Shown here piece by piece: positions 44,203-53,771 of a stretch of DNA of 64,000 nt. Each line of letters begins with the position of its first letter. Positions within the stretch are counted from its first letter, which is position 1. Location: the NCBI RefSeq assembly GCF_014649815.1, contig NZ_BMTT01000001.1, forward strand, positions 310,001-374,000, read 5' to 3'. Under the pieces are notes generated by a model that saw nothing but the letters and a program-made list of their open reading frames with translations, ran no database searches and was not told the origin of the DNA. Source of the stretch: Streptomyces mutabilis. Its GTDB lineage: Bacteria > Actinomycetota > Actinomycetes > Streptomycetales > Streptomycetaceae. The position numbers and the translations under genes were made by a program.

Positions 44203-44433
44203 GGGGGCGACCTCCAGGATGGACGCGGCCGACGGGGACCGACGGCGGTACTTCGGGAACGGAGTCGGCTCGCTCGCCGCTGTCCGCCCGTACGCGTGGA
44301 ACGGAACCGCGGGGGTCGGGGACCCGGCCGCGCTCCGAGGACTCAGGCACCGCCCCCAGTGTGGAGTACGACACATCACCGCCACGAGGGGCGTGCGGTG
44401 ACTTTTTGCGTCCGGGCCGTTACCCGCGGACGC

Positions 44434-46362
44434 TCAGAGCGCGGCGGCGCCGTGTTCGCGCAGGGTCTGGTCGTACTGCTGGAGGACCCAGAGTTCGTTC
44501 TGCACGGCGGCCAGTTCGGCGGGGTCGCCGTGGCCGGTGAGGCGGGCCAGGCGGCCCGTGATGTCGCGGATGCGGCGCTCGACGGCGCGGCGGCGGACGG
44601 TGACGAGCTGGGCGCCCGCGTAGACCTCGTCGACGTCCTTGACACCCCGGTGCAGCATGATCGCCTCGACGGCGAGTTCGGTGACCATGGCGCGGACGGT
44701 GTCGTCGGGGGCGGCGTCGCGGACGCGGACCAGGTAGTCCTGCGGGTCCTGGACGCCGAACTCGGCGCCGCCCGCCTCCAGGATGGCCTGGCGCACGGCG
44801 GCGTAGGGCGCGGCGGTGAACTCGTCGACGCCGTACGCGTCGAAGGCCGGGGAGACCAGCTCGGGGCGCTGGAGGGCGAGCTTGAGCAGTTCGCGTTCGG
44901 TGGCGAAGACGGGGTTGCGGAGGTTGAGGGCCGGGCCGCCGCCGCGGGAGCCCGGGGCGTCCGGGGCCGCGTGCTGCCGTGCTCCGCCGCGCTGCTGCCG
45001 GTCCGGGGCGGGGCCCTTGCCGCCGCGGTCGCGGGCCCAGCGGGCCAGCTGGGCGATCCGCTTGACCACGAACTGGGTGTCGAGGATGCCGAGCATCCCG
45101 GCGAGCTGCACGGCGACCTCGTGCTGGGCGCCGCTGTTCTTGATGCGGGCGACGACCGGGGCGGCCTCGTCCAGGGCGGCGGCGCGGCCGGCCGGGGTGT
45201 CCAGGTCGTAGCGGCTCACGATCTGGCGGAGCGCGAACTCGAAGAGCGGGGTGCGCGGCTCCACCAGGTCGGCGACCGCCTCGTCGCCCTTGGCCAGGCG
45301 CAGGTCGCAGGGGTCCATGCCGTCGGGGGCGATGGCGATGTAGGTCTCGGCGGCGAATTTCTGGTCGTCCTCGAAGGCGCGCAGGGCCGCCTTCTGGCCG
45401 GCCGCGTCGCCGTCGAAGGTGAAGATCACGCGGGCCGAGCCGTTGTCCATCAGCAGGCGGCGCAGGATCTTGATGTGGTCGCCGCCGAAGGCGGTGCCGC
45501 AGGTCGCGATCGCGGTCGTCACACCCGCGAGGTGGCAGGCCATGACGTCGGTGTAGCCCTCGACGACGACCGCGCGGGACGCCTTCGCGATGTCCTTCTT
45601 CGCCAGGTCGATGCCGTAGAGGACCTGGGACTTGCGATAGATCGGGGTCTCGGGGGTGTTCAGGTACTTCGGGCCGTTGTCCGCCTCGTAGAGCTTGCGG
45701 GCGCCGAAGCCGACGACGTCGCCGCCGACGTCGCGGATGGGCCACATCAGCCGGCCGCGGAAGCGGTCGATGGGGCCGCGGCGGCCCTCCTGGGCGAGGC
45801 CGGAGAGCAGCAGCTCCTTGTCGCTGAAGCCCTTGCCGCGCAGGTAGCGGGTGAGGTGGTCCCAGCCCTGGGGGCTGTAGCCGACGGAGAAGTGCTGGGC
45901 GGCGGCCTGGTCGAAGCCGCGGTCGGCGAGGAAGGCGCGGCCGGTGTCCGCCTCGGGGCTGGTCGCCAGCTGCTCCGCGTACCAGTCGGCGGCGATCTTG
46001 TGGGCCTCGACCAGGCGGATGCGCTCGCCGCGCTGGTGGGTCGGGTTGTACCCGCCCTCCTCGTAGCGCAGGGTGATGCCGGCCTGGCCGGCCAGGCGCT
46101 CGACCGCCTCCGAGAAGGTGAGGTGGTCGATCTTCATCACGAACGTGATGGTGTCGCCGCCCTCCTGGCACCCGAAGCAGTGGAAGAGACCCTTGCTCGG
46201 GCTGACCTGGAAGGACGGGGACTTCTCGTCGTGGAACGGGCACAGTCCCTTCAGGTTGCCGCCGCCCGCGTTCCGCAGCTGGAGGTACTCCGAGACGACG
46301 GCGTCGATCGGGACCGCGTCCCGTACCGCCTTCACGTCCTCGTCGTTGATCCGTCCCGCCAC
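44434..46362 (-). CDS. dnaG: DNA primase DnaG
   Basis: A 642-residue replicative primase. The N-terminal zinc ribbon is CPFHDEKSPSF with FHCFGCQEGGD (about 41-65). A primase core with DGxxRVIFTFDGDAAGQ follows (TOPRIM Asp/Asp), and the helicase-binding C-domain closes with a helical tail. It synthesises RNA primers for lagging strands. Strand and location next to hrdA match Streptomyces. Confidence 0.95.
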   Translation of the reverse strand: MAGRINDEDVKAVRDAVPIDAVVSEYLQLRNAGGGNLKGLCPFHDEKSPSFQVSPSKGLFHCFGCQEGGDTITFVMKIDHLTFSEAVERLAGQAGITLRYEEGGYNPTHQRGERIRLVEAHKIAADWYAEQLATSPEADTGRAFLADRGFDQAAAQHFSVGYSPQGWDHLTRYLRGKGFSDKELLLSGLAQEGRRGPIDRFRGRLMWPIRDVGGDVVGFGARKLYEADNGPKYLNTPETPIYRKSQVLYGIDLAKKDIAKASRAVVVEGYTDVMACHLAGVTTAIATCGTAFGGDHIKILRRLLMDNGSARVIFTFDGDAAGQKAALRAFEDDQKFAAETYIAIAPDGMDPCDLRLAKGDEAVADLVEPRTPLFEFALRQIVSRYDLDTPAGRAAALDEAAPVVARIKNSGAQHEVAVQLAGMLGILDTQFVVKRIAQLARWARDRGGKGPAPDRQQRGGARQHAAPDAPGSRGGGPALNLRNPVFATERELLKLALQRPELVSPAFDAYGVDEFTAAPYAAVRQAILEAGGAEFGVQDPQDYLVRVRDAAPDDTVRAMVTELAVEAIMLHRGVKDVDEVYAGAQLVTVRRRAVERRIRDITGRLARLTGHGDPAELAAVQNELWVLQQYDQTLREHGAAAL

Positions 46363-46471
46363 GTGGCGATTCTACGGGGCGGCGCCGACACTCCTCCGCC
46401 GCGGTGATCGGCCCCCGGCCGGGGGTCCGGGTCTTGCCCCCGGGAATCGCGGCACGGCGGAGGTACGACGG

Positions 46472-47737
46472 CTATGCGACCAGGCTTTCGAGCGAAACGT
46501 GCGGGTCGGCCAGCGCCTCCGTGTTCACCTGGGCCTTCGAGCGGATCAGCTGCTGGATCGGCTCCGTGACGTCCCACACGTTCACGTTCATCCCGGCCAG
46601 CACCCGGCCCTCCTTCACCCAGAAGGCGATGAACTCGCGCTTGGCCGCGTCGCCGCGGATCACCACCTGGTCGTACGACCCCGGCGGGGCCCAGCCCGAG
46701 TACTCCATGCCCAGGTCGTACTGGTCGGTGAAGAAGTACGGCACGCGGTCGTGGGCGAGGCCCTTGCCGAGCATCGCGCGGGCCGCGGCGGGGCCGCCGT
46801 TCAGGGCGTTGGCCCAGTGCTCGACGCGCAGGCGGGTGTCGAAGAGGGCGTGGTGGAAGGAGGCGACGTCGCCGGCCGCGTAGACGTCGGGGTCGGAGGT
46901 GCGCAGGTTCGCGTCGACGACGATGCCGCCGCCGGCGGCGCGGTCGGCGATCTCCAGTCCGGCCGCCTGGGCGAGCGCGGTGCGCGGGGCGACGCCGATC
47001 GCGGCGAGCACGTCGTGCGCGGGGTGCTCCTCGCCGTCGTCGGTGCGGGCGGCCAGCACCATGCCGTCCTGGCCGATGATCTCGGTCAGCCGCACGCCGA
47101 AGCGGAAGCGGACGCCGTGCGCCTCGTGCAGCTCGGCGAAGACGGAGCCCAGTTCGGGGCCGAGGACGCCGTGCAGCGGGGTCGGGGCGGGTTCGACGAC
47201 GGTGACCTCCGCCCCGTACTCGCGGGCCGCCGCCGCGACCTCCAGGCCGATCCAGCCGGCGCCGGCGATCACGAGGTGGCCGTTGTCCCGGCCGAGGGAG
47301 GCGAGGACGCCCTTGAGGCGCTCGGCGTGGGCGAGGCGGCGCAGGTGGTGGACGCCCGCGAGGCCGGTGCCGGGGACGTCGAGGCGGCGGGGCTCGGCGC
47401 CGGTCGCGATGAGCAGCTTGTCGTACCTGACGTGGGTGCCGTCGTCGCCGTAGTGGACGGTCCTGGCGGCGCGGTCGATCTCGACGACGGTCTGGCCGAG
47501 GTGCAGCTCGATGTCGTGCTGCGCGTACCAGGCGGGCTCGTGGACGAAGACGCTGTCGCGTGCCTCCTTGCCGAGGAGGTAGCCCTTGGACAGCGGCGGG
47601 CGCTCGTAGGGGTGGTCGCGCTCGTCGCAGATGAGGATCACCCGGCCGCTGAACCCCTCCGTGCGGAGCGTCTCGGCCGCCTTCGCTCCGGCCAGGCCGC
47701 CTCCGACGATGACGAATGTCTGATCCGCGTCGACCAC
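46472..47737 (-). CDS. FAD-dependent oxidoreductase (ferredoxin reductase-like)
   Basis: A 421-residue protein with an N-terminal FAD fold (IVGGGLAGAKAAETL), a central NAD fold (VIAGAGWIGLEVAAAAREYGAEVTVVE), the conserved YAAGDVASFHH loop and a C-terminal reductase domain, the layout of rubredoxin/ferredoxin reductases feeding P450 or Rieske systems. No electron acceptor gene is adjacent. Confidence 0.9.
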   Translation of the reverse strand: MVDADQTFVIVGGGLAGAKAAETLRTEGFSGRVILICDERDHPYERPPLSKGYLLGKEARDSVFVHEPAWYAQHDIELHLGQTVVEIDRAARTVHYGDDGTHVRYDKLLIATGAEPRRLDVPGTGLAGVHHLRRLAHAERLKGVLASLGRDNGHLVIAGAGWIGLEVAAAAREYGAEVTVVEPAPTPLHGVLGPELGSVFAELHEAHGVRFRFGVRLTEIIGQDGMVLAARTDDGEEHPAHDVLAAIGVAPRTALAQAAGLEIADRAAGGGIVVDANLRTSDPDVYAAGDVASFHHALFDTRLRVEHWANALNGGPAAARAMLGKGLAHDRVPYFFTDQYDLGMEYSGWAPPGSYDQVVIRGDAAKREFIAFWVKEGRVLAGMNVNVWDVTEPIQQLIRSKAQVNTEALADPHVSLESLVA

Positions 47738-47804
47738 TTGTCTGCCTCCTCGTCAGGGTGCCGCCACGTGCGAGCGTCCCGCAAGCGGCGTGGCGCGGGA
47801 AGAG

Positions 47805-47870
47805 GGAGTGACCCGATCAGGCCACTAAGGACGCTGTTCCGGCGCCTTCCGGTTCTGCTCGGGTCACTCC
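47805..47870. repeat. 12-bp inverted repeat between dgt and the oxidoreductase
   Basis: GGAGTGACCCGA at 47805-47816 is complementary to 47859-47870, 42 bases apart. It could be a terminator for dgt or an operator for the downstream reductase gene. Confidence 0.45.
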
Positions 47871-47883
47871 TGTCCCGTCAGTC

Positions 47884-49158
47884 TCATGGATGCCCCGTCA
47901 AGCGGGCGTGAAGCGAGCGGGCCGAGGCGTCGGTGAGGGAGGCGATCTGGTCGACGATCACCCGTTTGCGGGCACGGTCGTCGGCGGCCGCGTCGAACAG
48001 GGCGCGGAACTGCGGGTCGAGCCCGTCCGGGGCGCGGGCGGTGAGCGCCTCGGCCAGTTCGGCGACGACGACGCGCTGGTCGGCGCGGAGCCGCTCCTGC
48101 TCGGTGCGCTGCATGACGTAGCGGACGGCGACCGCCTTGAGGACGGCGCACTCCATGCGGGTCTCGCGGGGCACGACCAGTTCGGCCGTGTACCGGGTGA
48201 GCCGGCCGCCCGCGTACGCCCCCCGGGTGGCGGCCTCGGCGGCGAGGCAGAAGCGGCCGATGAGCTGGCTGGTCGCGTCCTTGAGGCGGGCCTGGGCGGT
48301 CGCCGAGCCGTCGTAGCCGTGCGGCCACCAGTCCTGGGCGAGGAGGCGGTCGAGGGCGGCGGCCAGTTCGGCGTGGTCGGTGCCGGCGGGGACGTAGCGG
48401 CCGACGGCGACCCGGAAGACGGCCTCGCGCTCGGGGTCGGCGAGCAGGCAGTTCGGGTCGATGTGGCCGGCGTGCAGGCCGTCCTCGACGTCGTGCACGG
48501 AGTACGCCACGTCGTCCGCCCAGTCCATGACCTGGGCCTCGAAGCAGGTGCGGGCGCCGGGGGCGTCCTCGCGCAGCCAGGCGAAGACGGGCCGGTCGTC
48601 GTCGTAGACGCCGAACTTGGGTGACGCCGGGTCGGTGGGGTGGGCGCCCCGGGGCCAGGGGTACTTGGTGGCGGCGTCGAGGGTGGCGCGGGTGAGGTTG
48701 AGGCCGACGGGGCCGTCCTCGGTGAACCGTTTGGGCTCGATGCGGGTGAGGAGCCGCAGCGACTGGGCGTTGCCCTCGAAGCCGCCGCAGTCCTCGGCGA
48801 ACTCGTTCAGTGCCTGTTCGCCGTTGTGGCCGAAGGGCGGGTGGCCCAGGTCGTGGGCGAGACAGGCGGCCTCGACCAGGTCGGGGTCGCAGCCGAGGGC
48901 GGCGCCGAGTTCGCGGCCCACCTGGGCGCATTCGAGGGAGTGCGTGAGGCGGGTGCGGGGGCTGGCGTCCCAGACGGGGCTGCCCTCCCCCGGCGCGACG
49001 ACCTGCGTCTTGCCGGCGAGGCGGCGCAGGGCGGCGGAGTGCAGGATGCGGGCGCGGTCGCGCTGGAAGGCGGTGCGGCCGGGGCGTTTGTCGGGTTCGG
49101 GGGCGTAGCGGGCCACTGACGTGGGGTCGTACGGGAGTGGGGGTGCGGTGCCTTCCAT
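47884..49158 (-). CDS. dgt: dNTP triphosphohydrolase (dGTPase family)
   Basis: A 424-residue HD-domain enzyme. Metal ligands are in [15 protein letters not shown] and [16 protein letters not shown], with the second HD in [16 protein letters not shown]. It splits dNTPs to nucleosides and triphosphate. The gene is next to the primase region in Streptomyces genomes. Confidence 0.93.
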   Translation of the reverse strand: MEGTAPPLPYDPTSVARYAPEPDKRPGRTAFQRDRARILHSAALRRLAGKTQVVAPGEGSPVWDASPRTRLTHSLECAQVGRELGAALGCDPDLVEAACLAHDLGHPPFGHNGEQALNEFAEDCGGFEGNAQSLRLLTRIEPKRFTEDGPVGLNLTRATLDAATKYPWPRGAHPTDPASPKFGVYDDDRPVFAWLREDAPGARTCFEAQVMDWADDVAYSVHDVEDGLHAGHIDPNCLLADPEREAVFRVAVGRYVPAGTDHAELAAALDRLLAQDWWPHGYDGSATAQARLKDATSQLIGRFCLAAEAATRGAYAGGRLTRYTAELVVPRETRMECAVLKAVAVRYVMQRTEQERLRADQRVVVAELAEALTARAPDGLDPQFRALFDAAADDRARKRVIVDQIASLTDASARSLHARLTGHP

Positions 49159-49197
49159 GCCCTGAACATTAAGCGGAAGGTGTGACAGTTGGGTCGC

Positions 49198-50061
49198 CTA
49201 TGCGTGTGCCGGGTGGGGTCCGCTCGCGTGTGCGGCGTGCGTCGTGGCCGATCGCGCCGTTCCCCACGCCCCTCGTCGCGCCGTTCCCCGCGTCCCTTCA
49301 GGTGCGTCGCCCTCACCTTCTGCGCCAAGTGCCTGGTCGTAGCGGTGGAGCAGGAGGTGGGCGATCGCCGGGTGGGTGCCGAGCGGGGCCGAGGCGATCC
49401 ACGGGGCCGCTGTCGCGCATTCCGTCGCGAAGCGGCCCGGGGCCGTGAAGCAGGCGGCGACGGCCACCCGGCGGTGGCCCCGGGCGGTCAGCGCGCGCAC
49501 GGCCTCCGGGACCGTCGGGGTCGCCGCCGAGGCGTACGCCGGGAGGACCGGGACTCCGAGGCGGGCGGAAAGGGCGGCCGCGGTGCGGGCGGTGTCGGTC
49601 CGGGACTCCGGGGCCCTGGAGCCCGCGGCGGCGAGGACGACGGCGTGCTCCGGGCCCGCGTGGGCGGGCCAGTCGGCCTCCAGGAGGCGGTCGTGCAGGG
49701 CGTCGACGAGGAGGGGGTGCGGGCCGAGGGGCGCGGCCACGCGGGTGCGGGCCGGGGAGGCCGCGGCCGCCTCGGGGACGTCCCGCTTGACGTGGTGGCC
49801 CCGGCTGAGGAGGAGCGGGACGAGCACCGCCTCCCTGTCGCCGAGGGCGGCCAGCGTGTCGGGCAGGAGCGGGGCGTTCAGCTCGATGTGGCCGAGGTGC
49901 ACCGGAAGGTCGGGGCGCAGGGCGCGGACCCGGTCGAGCAGGGCGCGGACGGTCCGCGAGGCGCGCGGGTCGCGGCTGCCGTGGGCGACGACGACCAGGG
50001 CGGGGGTGCCGCCGGGGGTCGCCGTGCTCGTCGTCCTGCCCATCAGTGTCGTCGCCGTCAT
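49198..50061 (-). CDS. Sirohydrochlorin chelatase (CbiX-like)
   Basis: A 287-residue two-domain chelatase with the N-terminal VVVAHGSRDPRA, in which His and Asp start the metal site, and a second domain ending LGTHPAIAHLLLHRYDQAL. CbiX/SirB-type enzymes insert Fe or Co into sirohydrochlorin. Here the nearby NirB and nitrate reductase genes favour siroheme for nitrite reduction. The C-terminal 40 residues are low-complexity. Confidence 0.85.
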   Translation of the reverse strand: MTATTLMGRTTSTATPGGTPALVVVAHGSRDPRASRTVRALLDRVRALRPDLPVHLGHIELNAPLLPDTLAALGDREAVLVPLLLSRGHHVKRDVPEAAAASPARTRVAAPLGPHPLLVDALHDRLLEADWPAHAGPEHAVVLAAAGSRAPESRTDTARTAAALSARLGVPVLPAYASAATPTVPEAVRALTARGHRRVAVAACFTAPGRFATECATAAPWIASAPLGTHPAIAHLLLHRYDQALGAEGEGDAPEGTRGTARRGAWGTARSATTHAAHASGPHPAHA

Positions 50062-50236
50062 GCGTCGAGGGTGGCGGCCGGACGTTGCCTCCCCGTTGCG
50101 CGGGTGTCACGGAAATTTTCCGTCGGTTCACACGGCGCCGGGCACCCCGTGTGAGCGGCCGGTGAACCGGACCGCGCGCCCGGGCGTCCCTGGGGTCAGG
50201 GGACGACCGGGACACGACCGGGAGGGGACCGACACG

Positions 50237-50923
50237 ATGCGCCGCTGGAGACCTCGAAGACCGCGCCTTCCGCGCACCCGGAAGGGCCGGCGGCGGCTGG
50301 TACAGGCGGTGATGGCCGGGTGCGTGCCGGCGCTGCTGCCGATGGCGTGGCTGTACGTCGTCACGGGCGACCGGCTGCACACCACCGCCGACGTGCCCCG
50401 CACCGAGGTCGCGGTCGTGTTCGGCGCGGGACTGTGGGACGGGGAGCCGTCTCCGTATCTCGCGCACCGCCTGGACGCGGCGGCCGAGCTGTACCGCGCG
50501 GGGCGGGTCGAGGTGCTGCTCGTCACCGGGGACAACAGCCGCGAGGAGTACGACGAGCCGGACGCCATGCGCGCCTACCTGGTCCGGCACGGGGTGCCCG
50601 ACTGGCGGATCGTCAGCGACTACGCGGGCTTCGACACCTGGGACTCCTGCGTCCGCGCGAAGAAGATCTTCGGGGTCGACCGGGCGGTGCTGATCAGCCA
50701 GGGCTTCCACATCCGGCGGGCGGTGGCGCTGTGCCAGGAGGCCGGGGTGGCGTCGTACGGCGTCGGGGTCGACGACCGGCACGACCTCACCTGGTACTAC
50801 GGGGGCGCGCGGGAGATCCTCGCGGCGGGCAAGGCGGCGCTGGACGCGGTCTTCGAGCCGGACCCGCGCTTCCTGGGGCCGAGGGAGCCGGGGGTGGAGC
50901 GGGCCCTGGCCCGTGCGCGCTGA
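50237..50923 (+). CDS. YdcF/SanA-like membrane protein (DUF218)
   Basis: A 228-residue protein: basic N-terminus, one transmembrane helix (about 22-42), then the DUF218 core VAVVFGAGLWDGEPSPYLAHRLDAAAELYRAGRVEVLLVTGDN and VLISQGFHIRRAVALCQEAGV. It likely acts in the cell envelope as in E. coli SanA, where it affects vancomycin sensitivity. ATG 50237 follows GGAGGGGACC. Confidence 0.85.
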   Translation: MRRWRPRRPRLPRTRKGRRRLVQAVMAGCVPALLPMAWLYVVTGDRLHTTADVPRTEVAVVFGAGLWDGEPSPYLAHRLDAAAELYRAGRVEVLLVTGDNSREEYDEPDAMRAYLVRHGVPDWRIVSDYAGFDTWDSCVRAKKIFGVDRAVLISQGFHIRRAVALCQEAGVASYGVGVDDRHDLTWYYGGAREILAAGKAALDAVFEPDPRFLGPREPGVERALARAR

Positions 50924-50983
50924 ACCGGTGACGCGGCCCTCACGGCGGCCGGGGAGCGCCGGGGAGGTCACCGTCCCGGCGGT

Positions 50984-51033
50984 GTAACAAACGGCGGCCC
51001 GGACGTGTAACACGCGCGTCGCACGCTGGTGGC
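50984..51033 (+). promoter_or_regulatory. nasA leader with paired GTAAC half-sites
   Basis: GTAAC occurs at 50984-50988 and 51007-51011, 23 bp apart, like GlnR half-sites; a GTCAC lies further upstream. The last 27 bases before the nasA ATG are nearly identical to the nir operon leader (57956-57983). There is no Shine-Dalgarno sequence, so the transcript may be leaderless. Confidence 0.5.
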
Positions 51034-53136
51034 ATGCAGAACACCGCCACGCCCACGCACTGCCCGTACTGCGCCCTGCAGTGCGGGATGAACCTGACGC
51101 CCGTGGAGGGCGGGACCGTCGAGGTCTCCGAACGCACGGACTTCCCCGTCAACCGGGGCGCGCTGTGCGGCAAGGGGCGGACGGCGCCGGCGGTGCTCTC
51201 GTCCGGGGTCCGCCTGACGTCGCCGCTGGTGCGGTCGGGCGAGGGGGTGCTCGTGCCGGCGAGCTGGGAGGAGGCGCTGGGGCGAATCGCCGCGAACCTC
51301 TCCGGTACGCGTGCCGAGCACGGCGCGGACGCGCTCGGGGTGTTCGGCGGGGGCGGGCTGACCAACGAGAAGGCGTACGCGCTGGGGAAGTTCGCGCGGG
51401 TGGTGCTGGGGACCTCGCAGATCGACTACAACGGGCGGTTCTGCATGTCGTCGGCGGCGGCGGCCGGCACGAAGGCGTTCGGGCTCGACCGGGGGCTGCC
51501 GTTCCCGCTGGAGGACATCCCGAGGACGGGCTGCGTGATCCTCGTCGGGTCGAACCCGGCGGAGACGATGCCGCCGTCCCTGCGGTACTTCACCGAGCTG
51601 CGCGAGAACGGCGGCACGCTGATCGTCGTCGACCCGCGGCGCACCAGGACCGCGGAACAGGCCGACCTGCATCTCGCGCCCCGGCCCGGCACGGACCTCG
51701 CGCTCGCGCTGGGGATGCTGCACCTGGTCGTCGCCGAGGGGCGGGTGGACGCGGAGTACGTCGAGGAGCGCACCTCGGGCTGGGAGGACGCGCGGGCGGC
51801 GGCGATGGCGCACTGGCCGGAGTACGTGGAGCGGATCACGGGAGTCTCCGTTCCCGAACTGCGGGAGGCGGTGCGGCTGTTCTGCGCGCCGGACGCGGCG
51901 ATGGTGCTGACCGCGCGGGGGCCCGAGCAGCAGGCCAAGGGGACGGACACGGTGGGCGCGTGGATCAACCTGTGCCTGGCGACCGGGCGGGCCGGCCGGC
52001 CCCTGTCCGGGTACGGCTGCCTGACAGGGCAGGGCAACGGGCAGGGCGGGCGCGAGCACGGGCAGAAGGCCGACCAGTTGCCGGGTTACCGGAAGCTGAC
52101 CGACCCGGCGGCGCGGCGGCACGTGGCCCGGGTGTGGGGTGTCGACCCCGACTCGTTGCCGGGTCCGGGGCGCAGTGCGTACGAGCTGCTGGACGCGCTG
52201 GGAACGGACATCAGGTCGCTGCTGGTGATGGGGTCCAACCCGGTGGTGTCGGCGCCGCGGGCCGCGCACGTCGAGGGGCGGCTGCGGTCGCTGGACTTCC
52301 TGGCCGTGTGCGACGTGGTGCTCTCCGAGACGGCGGCGCTGGCGGACGTGGTGCTGCCGGTGACGCAGTGGGCGGAGGAGACGGGGACGACGACCAGCCT
52401 GGAGGGGCGGGTGCTGCTGCGGCGGCGCGCGATCACGCCGCCCGACGGGATCCGCAGCGACCTGGAGGTGCTGCACGAACTGGCCGGCCGGCTCGGGGTG
52501 GAGAAGGGCTTCCCGACCGAGCCGGAGGAGGTGTTCGAGGAACTGCGCCGGGCGAGCGCGGGCGGGCCCGCCGACTACTCCGGGATCGACTACCGGCGGC
52601 TCGCGGAGGAGAACGGGGTGTTCTGGCCGTGCCCGGCGCCCGAGGAGACCGACTGCGGCGGGGCCGACCGGCATCCGGGCACCCCCCGCCTCTTCCTCGA
52701 CCGTTTCGCCACCGACGACGGCCGGGCCAGGTTCGCCCCCGTCTCGCACCGGCCGAGCGCCGAGGAGCCGGACGACGCGTACCCGGTGCTGCTGACCACC
52801 GGGCGGGTCGTGGCGCAGTACCAGTCCGGCGCGCAGACCCGGCGGGTGGACGAGCTGAACGCCGCCGCGCCCGGCCCCTTCGTGGAACTGCACCCGCGGC
52901 TGGCGGCGCGGCTCGGGGCGGCCGAGGGCGATCCGGTGGCCGTCGTCTCCCGGCGCGGCCGGGCCGTGGCTCCGGCCCGCATCACCACCGCCATCCGCCC
53001 CGACACGGTCTTCATGCCCTTCCACTGGCCGGGCGAGGGCCGCGCCAACACGCTGACCAACCCGGCGCTGGACCCGACCTCGCGGATGCCGGAGTTCAAG
53101 GTGTGCGCGGTGCGGGTGGAGCCGGTGACGCCTTAG
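51034..53136 (+). CDS. nasA: Assimilatory nitrate reductase catalytic subunit
   Basis: A 700-residue molybdopterin enzyme. The N-terminal 4Fe-4S cluster ligands are C10, C13, C17 and C45. Molybdopterin-binding blocks follow (GGGGLTNEKAYALGKFARVVLG, LVGSNPAETMPP, SGYGCLTGQGNGQGGREHGQKADQLPGY). The dinucleotide-binding C-domain begins LLTTGRVVAQYQSGAQTRRV. It lacks the C-terminal BFD-type iron-sulfur domain of some relatives. It reduces nitrate to nitrite, and NirB (59222) continues to ammonium. Confidence 0.93.
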   Translation: MQNTATPTHCPYCALQCGMNLTPVEGGTVEVSERTDFPVNRGALCGKGRTAPAVLSSGVRLTSPLVRSGEGVLVPASWEEALGRIAANLSGTRAEHGADALGVFGGGGLTNEKAYALGKFARVVLGTSQIDYNGRFCMSSAAAAGTKAFGLDRGLPFPLEDIPRTGCVILVGSNPAETMPPSLRYFTELRENGGTLIVVDPRRTRTAEQADLHLAPRPGTDLALALGMLHLVVAEGRVDAEYVEERTSGWEDARAAAMAHWPEYVERITGVSVPELREAVRLFCAPDAAMVLTARGPEQQAKGTDTVGAWINLCLATGRAGRPLSGYGCLTGQGNGQGGREHGQKADQLPGYRKLTDPAARRHVARVWGVDPDSLPGPGRSAYELLDALGTDIRSLLVMGSNPVVSAPRAAHVEGRLRSLDFLAVCDVVLSETAALADVVLPVTQWAEETGTTTSLEGRVLLRRRAITPPDGIRSDLEVLHELAGRLGVEKGFPTEPEEVFEELRRASAGGPADYSGIDYRRLAEENGVFWPCPAPEETDCGGADRHPGTPRLFLDRFATDDGRARFAPVSHRPSAEEPDDAYPVLLTTGRVVAQYQSGAQTRRVDELNAAAPGPFVELHPRLAARLGAAEGDPVAVVSRRGRAVAPARITTAIRPDTVFMPFHWPGEGRANTLTNPALDPTSRMPEFKVCAVRVEPVTP

Positions 53137-53151
53137 GGCCGCCCGCCGGGC

Positions 53152-53610
53152 TCACCGGCTCGCGATCCGCCACTCCCCGCCCGCGATCGGCGTCGCCCGG
53201 GCACGCAGCCGGGCGGCGACGGCCGGGGCGGCGACGTAGACCCAGGCGCGGACGAGCGTGCCGTCGGCGGTCCGTACGACGTTCCTCGCGACCCGGTCGT
53301 AGAGGTTGCGCGGGTCCCCCGGCGTGTACTCCTCCAGCCGGTCGAGGGTGGCGAGCAGGTCGGCGTACGCCTCGGGCCGGGCGGTGACGAGGTCGCCGGT
53401 CACCACTCCGTCGGGGCCCTCGACGGCGTAGGGGTAGCCGGGGCCGGGGTACAGGGTGGCGCCGGTGAGGTGGGCCGGTTCCCCGGAGCGGGTGCGGCCG
53501 CTGAGGAAGCGGGTGTGGTTGGGGGCGCCGGGGCGGAGCGTGCCGTAGACGAAGAACGGCAGTCTCTCGGCATCCGCCGAGGCGTTCGGGGCGGCATCCA
53601 CGAAGGTCAT
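53152..53610 (-). CDS. Gamma-glutamylcyclotransferase-like protein
   Basis: A 152-residue AIG2/GGCT-fold protein with FFVYGTLRPGAPNHTRF (YGxLRxG box) and LYPGPGYPYAVEGP. The central Glu that acts as general acid in GGCT is likely within YTPGDPRNLYDR; this was not confirmed. It is convergent with nasA. Confidence 0.85.
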   Translation of the reverse strand: MTFVDAAPNASADAERLPFFVYGTLRPGAPNHTRFLSGRTRSGEPAHLTGATLYPGPGYPYAVEGPDGVVTGDLVTARPEAYADLLATLDRLEEYTPGDPRNLYDRVARNVVRTADGTLVRAWVYVAAPAVAARLRARATPIAGGEWRIASR

Positions 53611-53771
53611 TCTCTCCCCTCACGATCTCCACGCCAGCGCTATGGACATGACACGTCCGGGGCCATTGAATCCGAGTCAGCACTCCCCACACCCCCACCC
53701 CCACGCACCCCCACGTCCCCACAGGCCCCCGTGCGCCCCACGCGCTCGTGGGCCCCTCCCCGAGGAGATCG

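Noticed and set aside
43054-44385. HrdB assignment for the sigma factor
   Set aside because: The protein is too short at the N-terminus and lies next to dnaG, as hrdA does. HrdB has a longer Lys/Ala-rich N-terminus.
42883-46407. A very long open frame (1174 codons) on the plus strand
   Set aside because: It is antisense to hrdA and dnaG, whose protein families are certain. Long antisense frames are common in high-GC DNA.
50968-53025. Minus-strand open frame over nasA
   Set aside because: Opposite a clear nitrate reductase; translation is repetitive and lacks any family motif.
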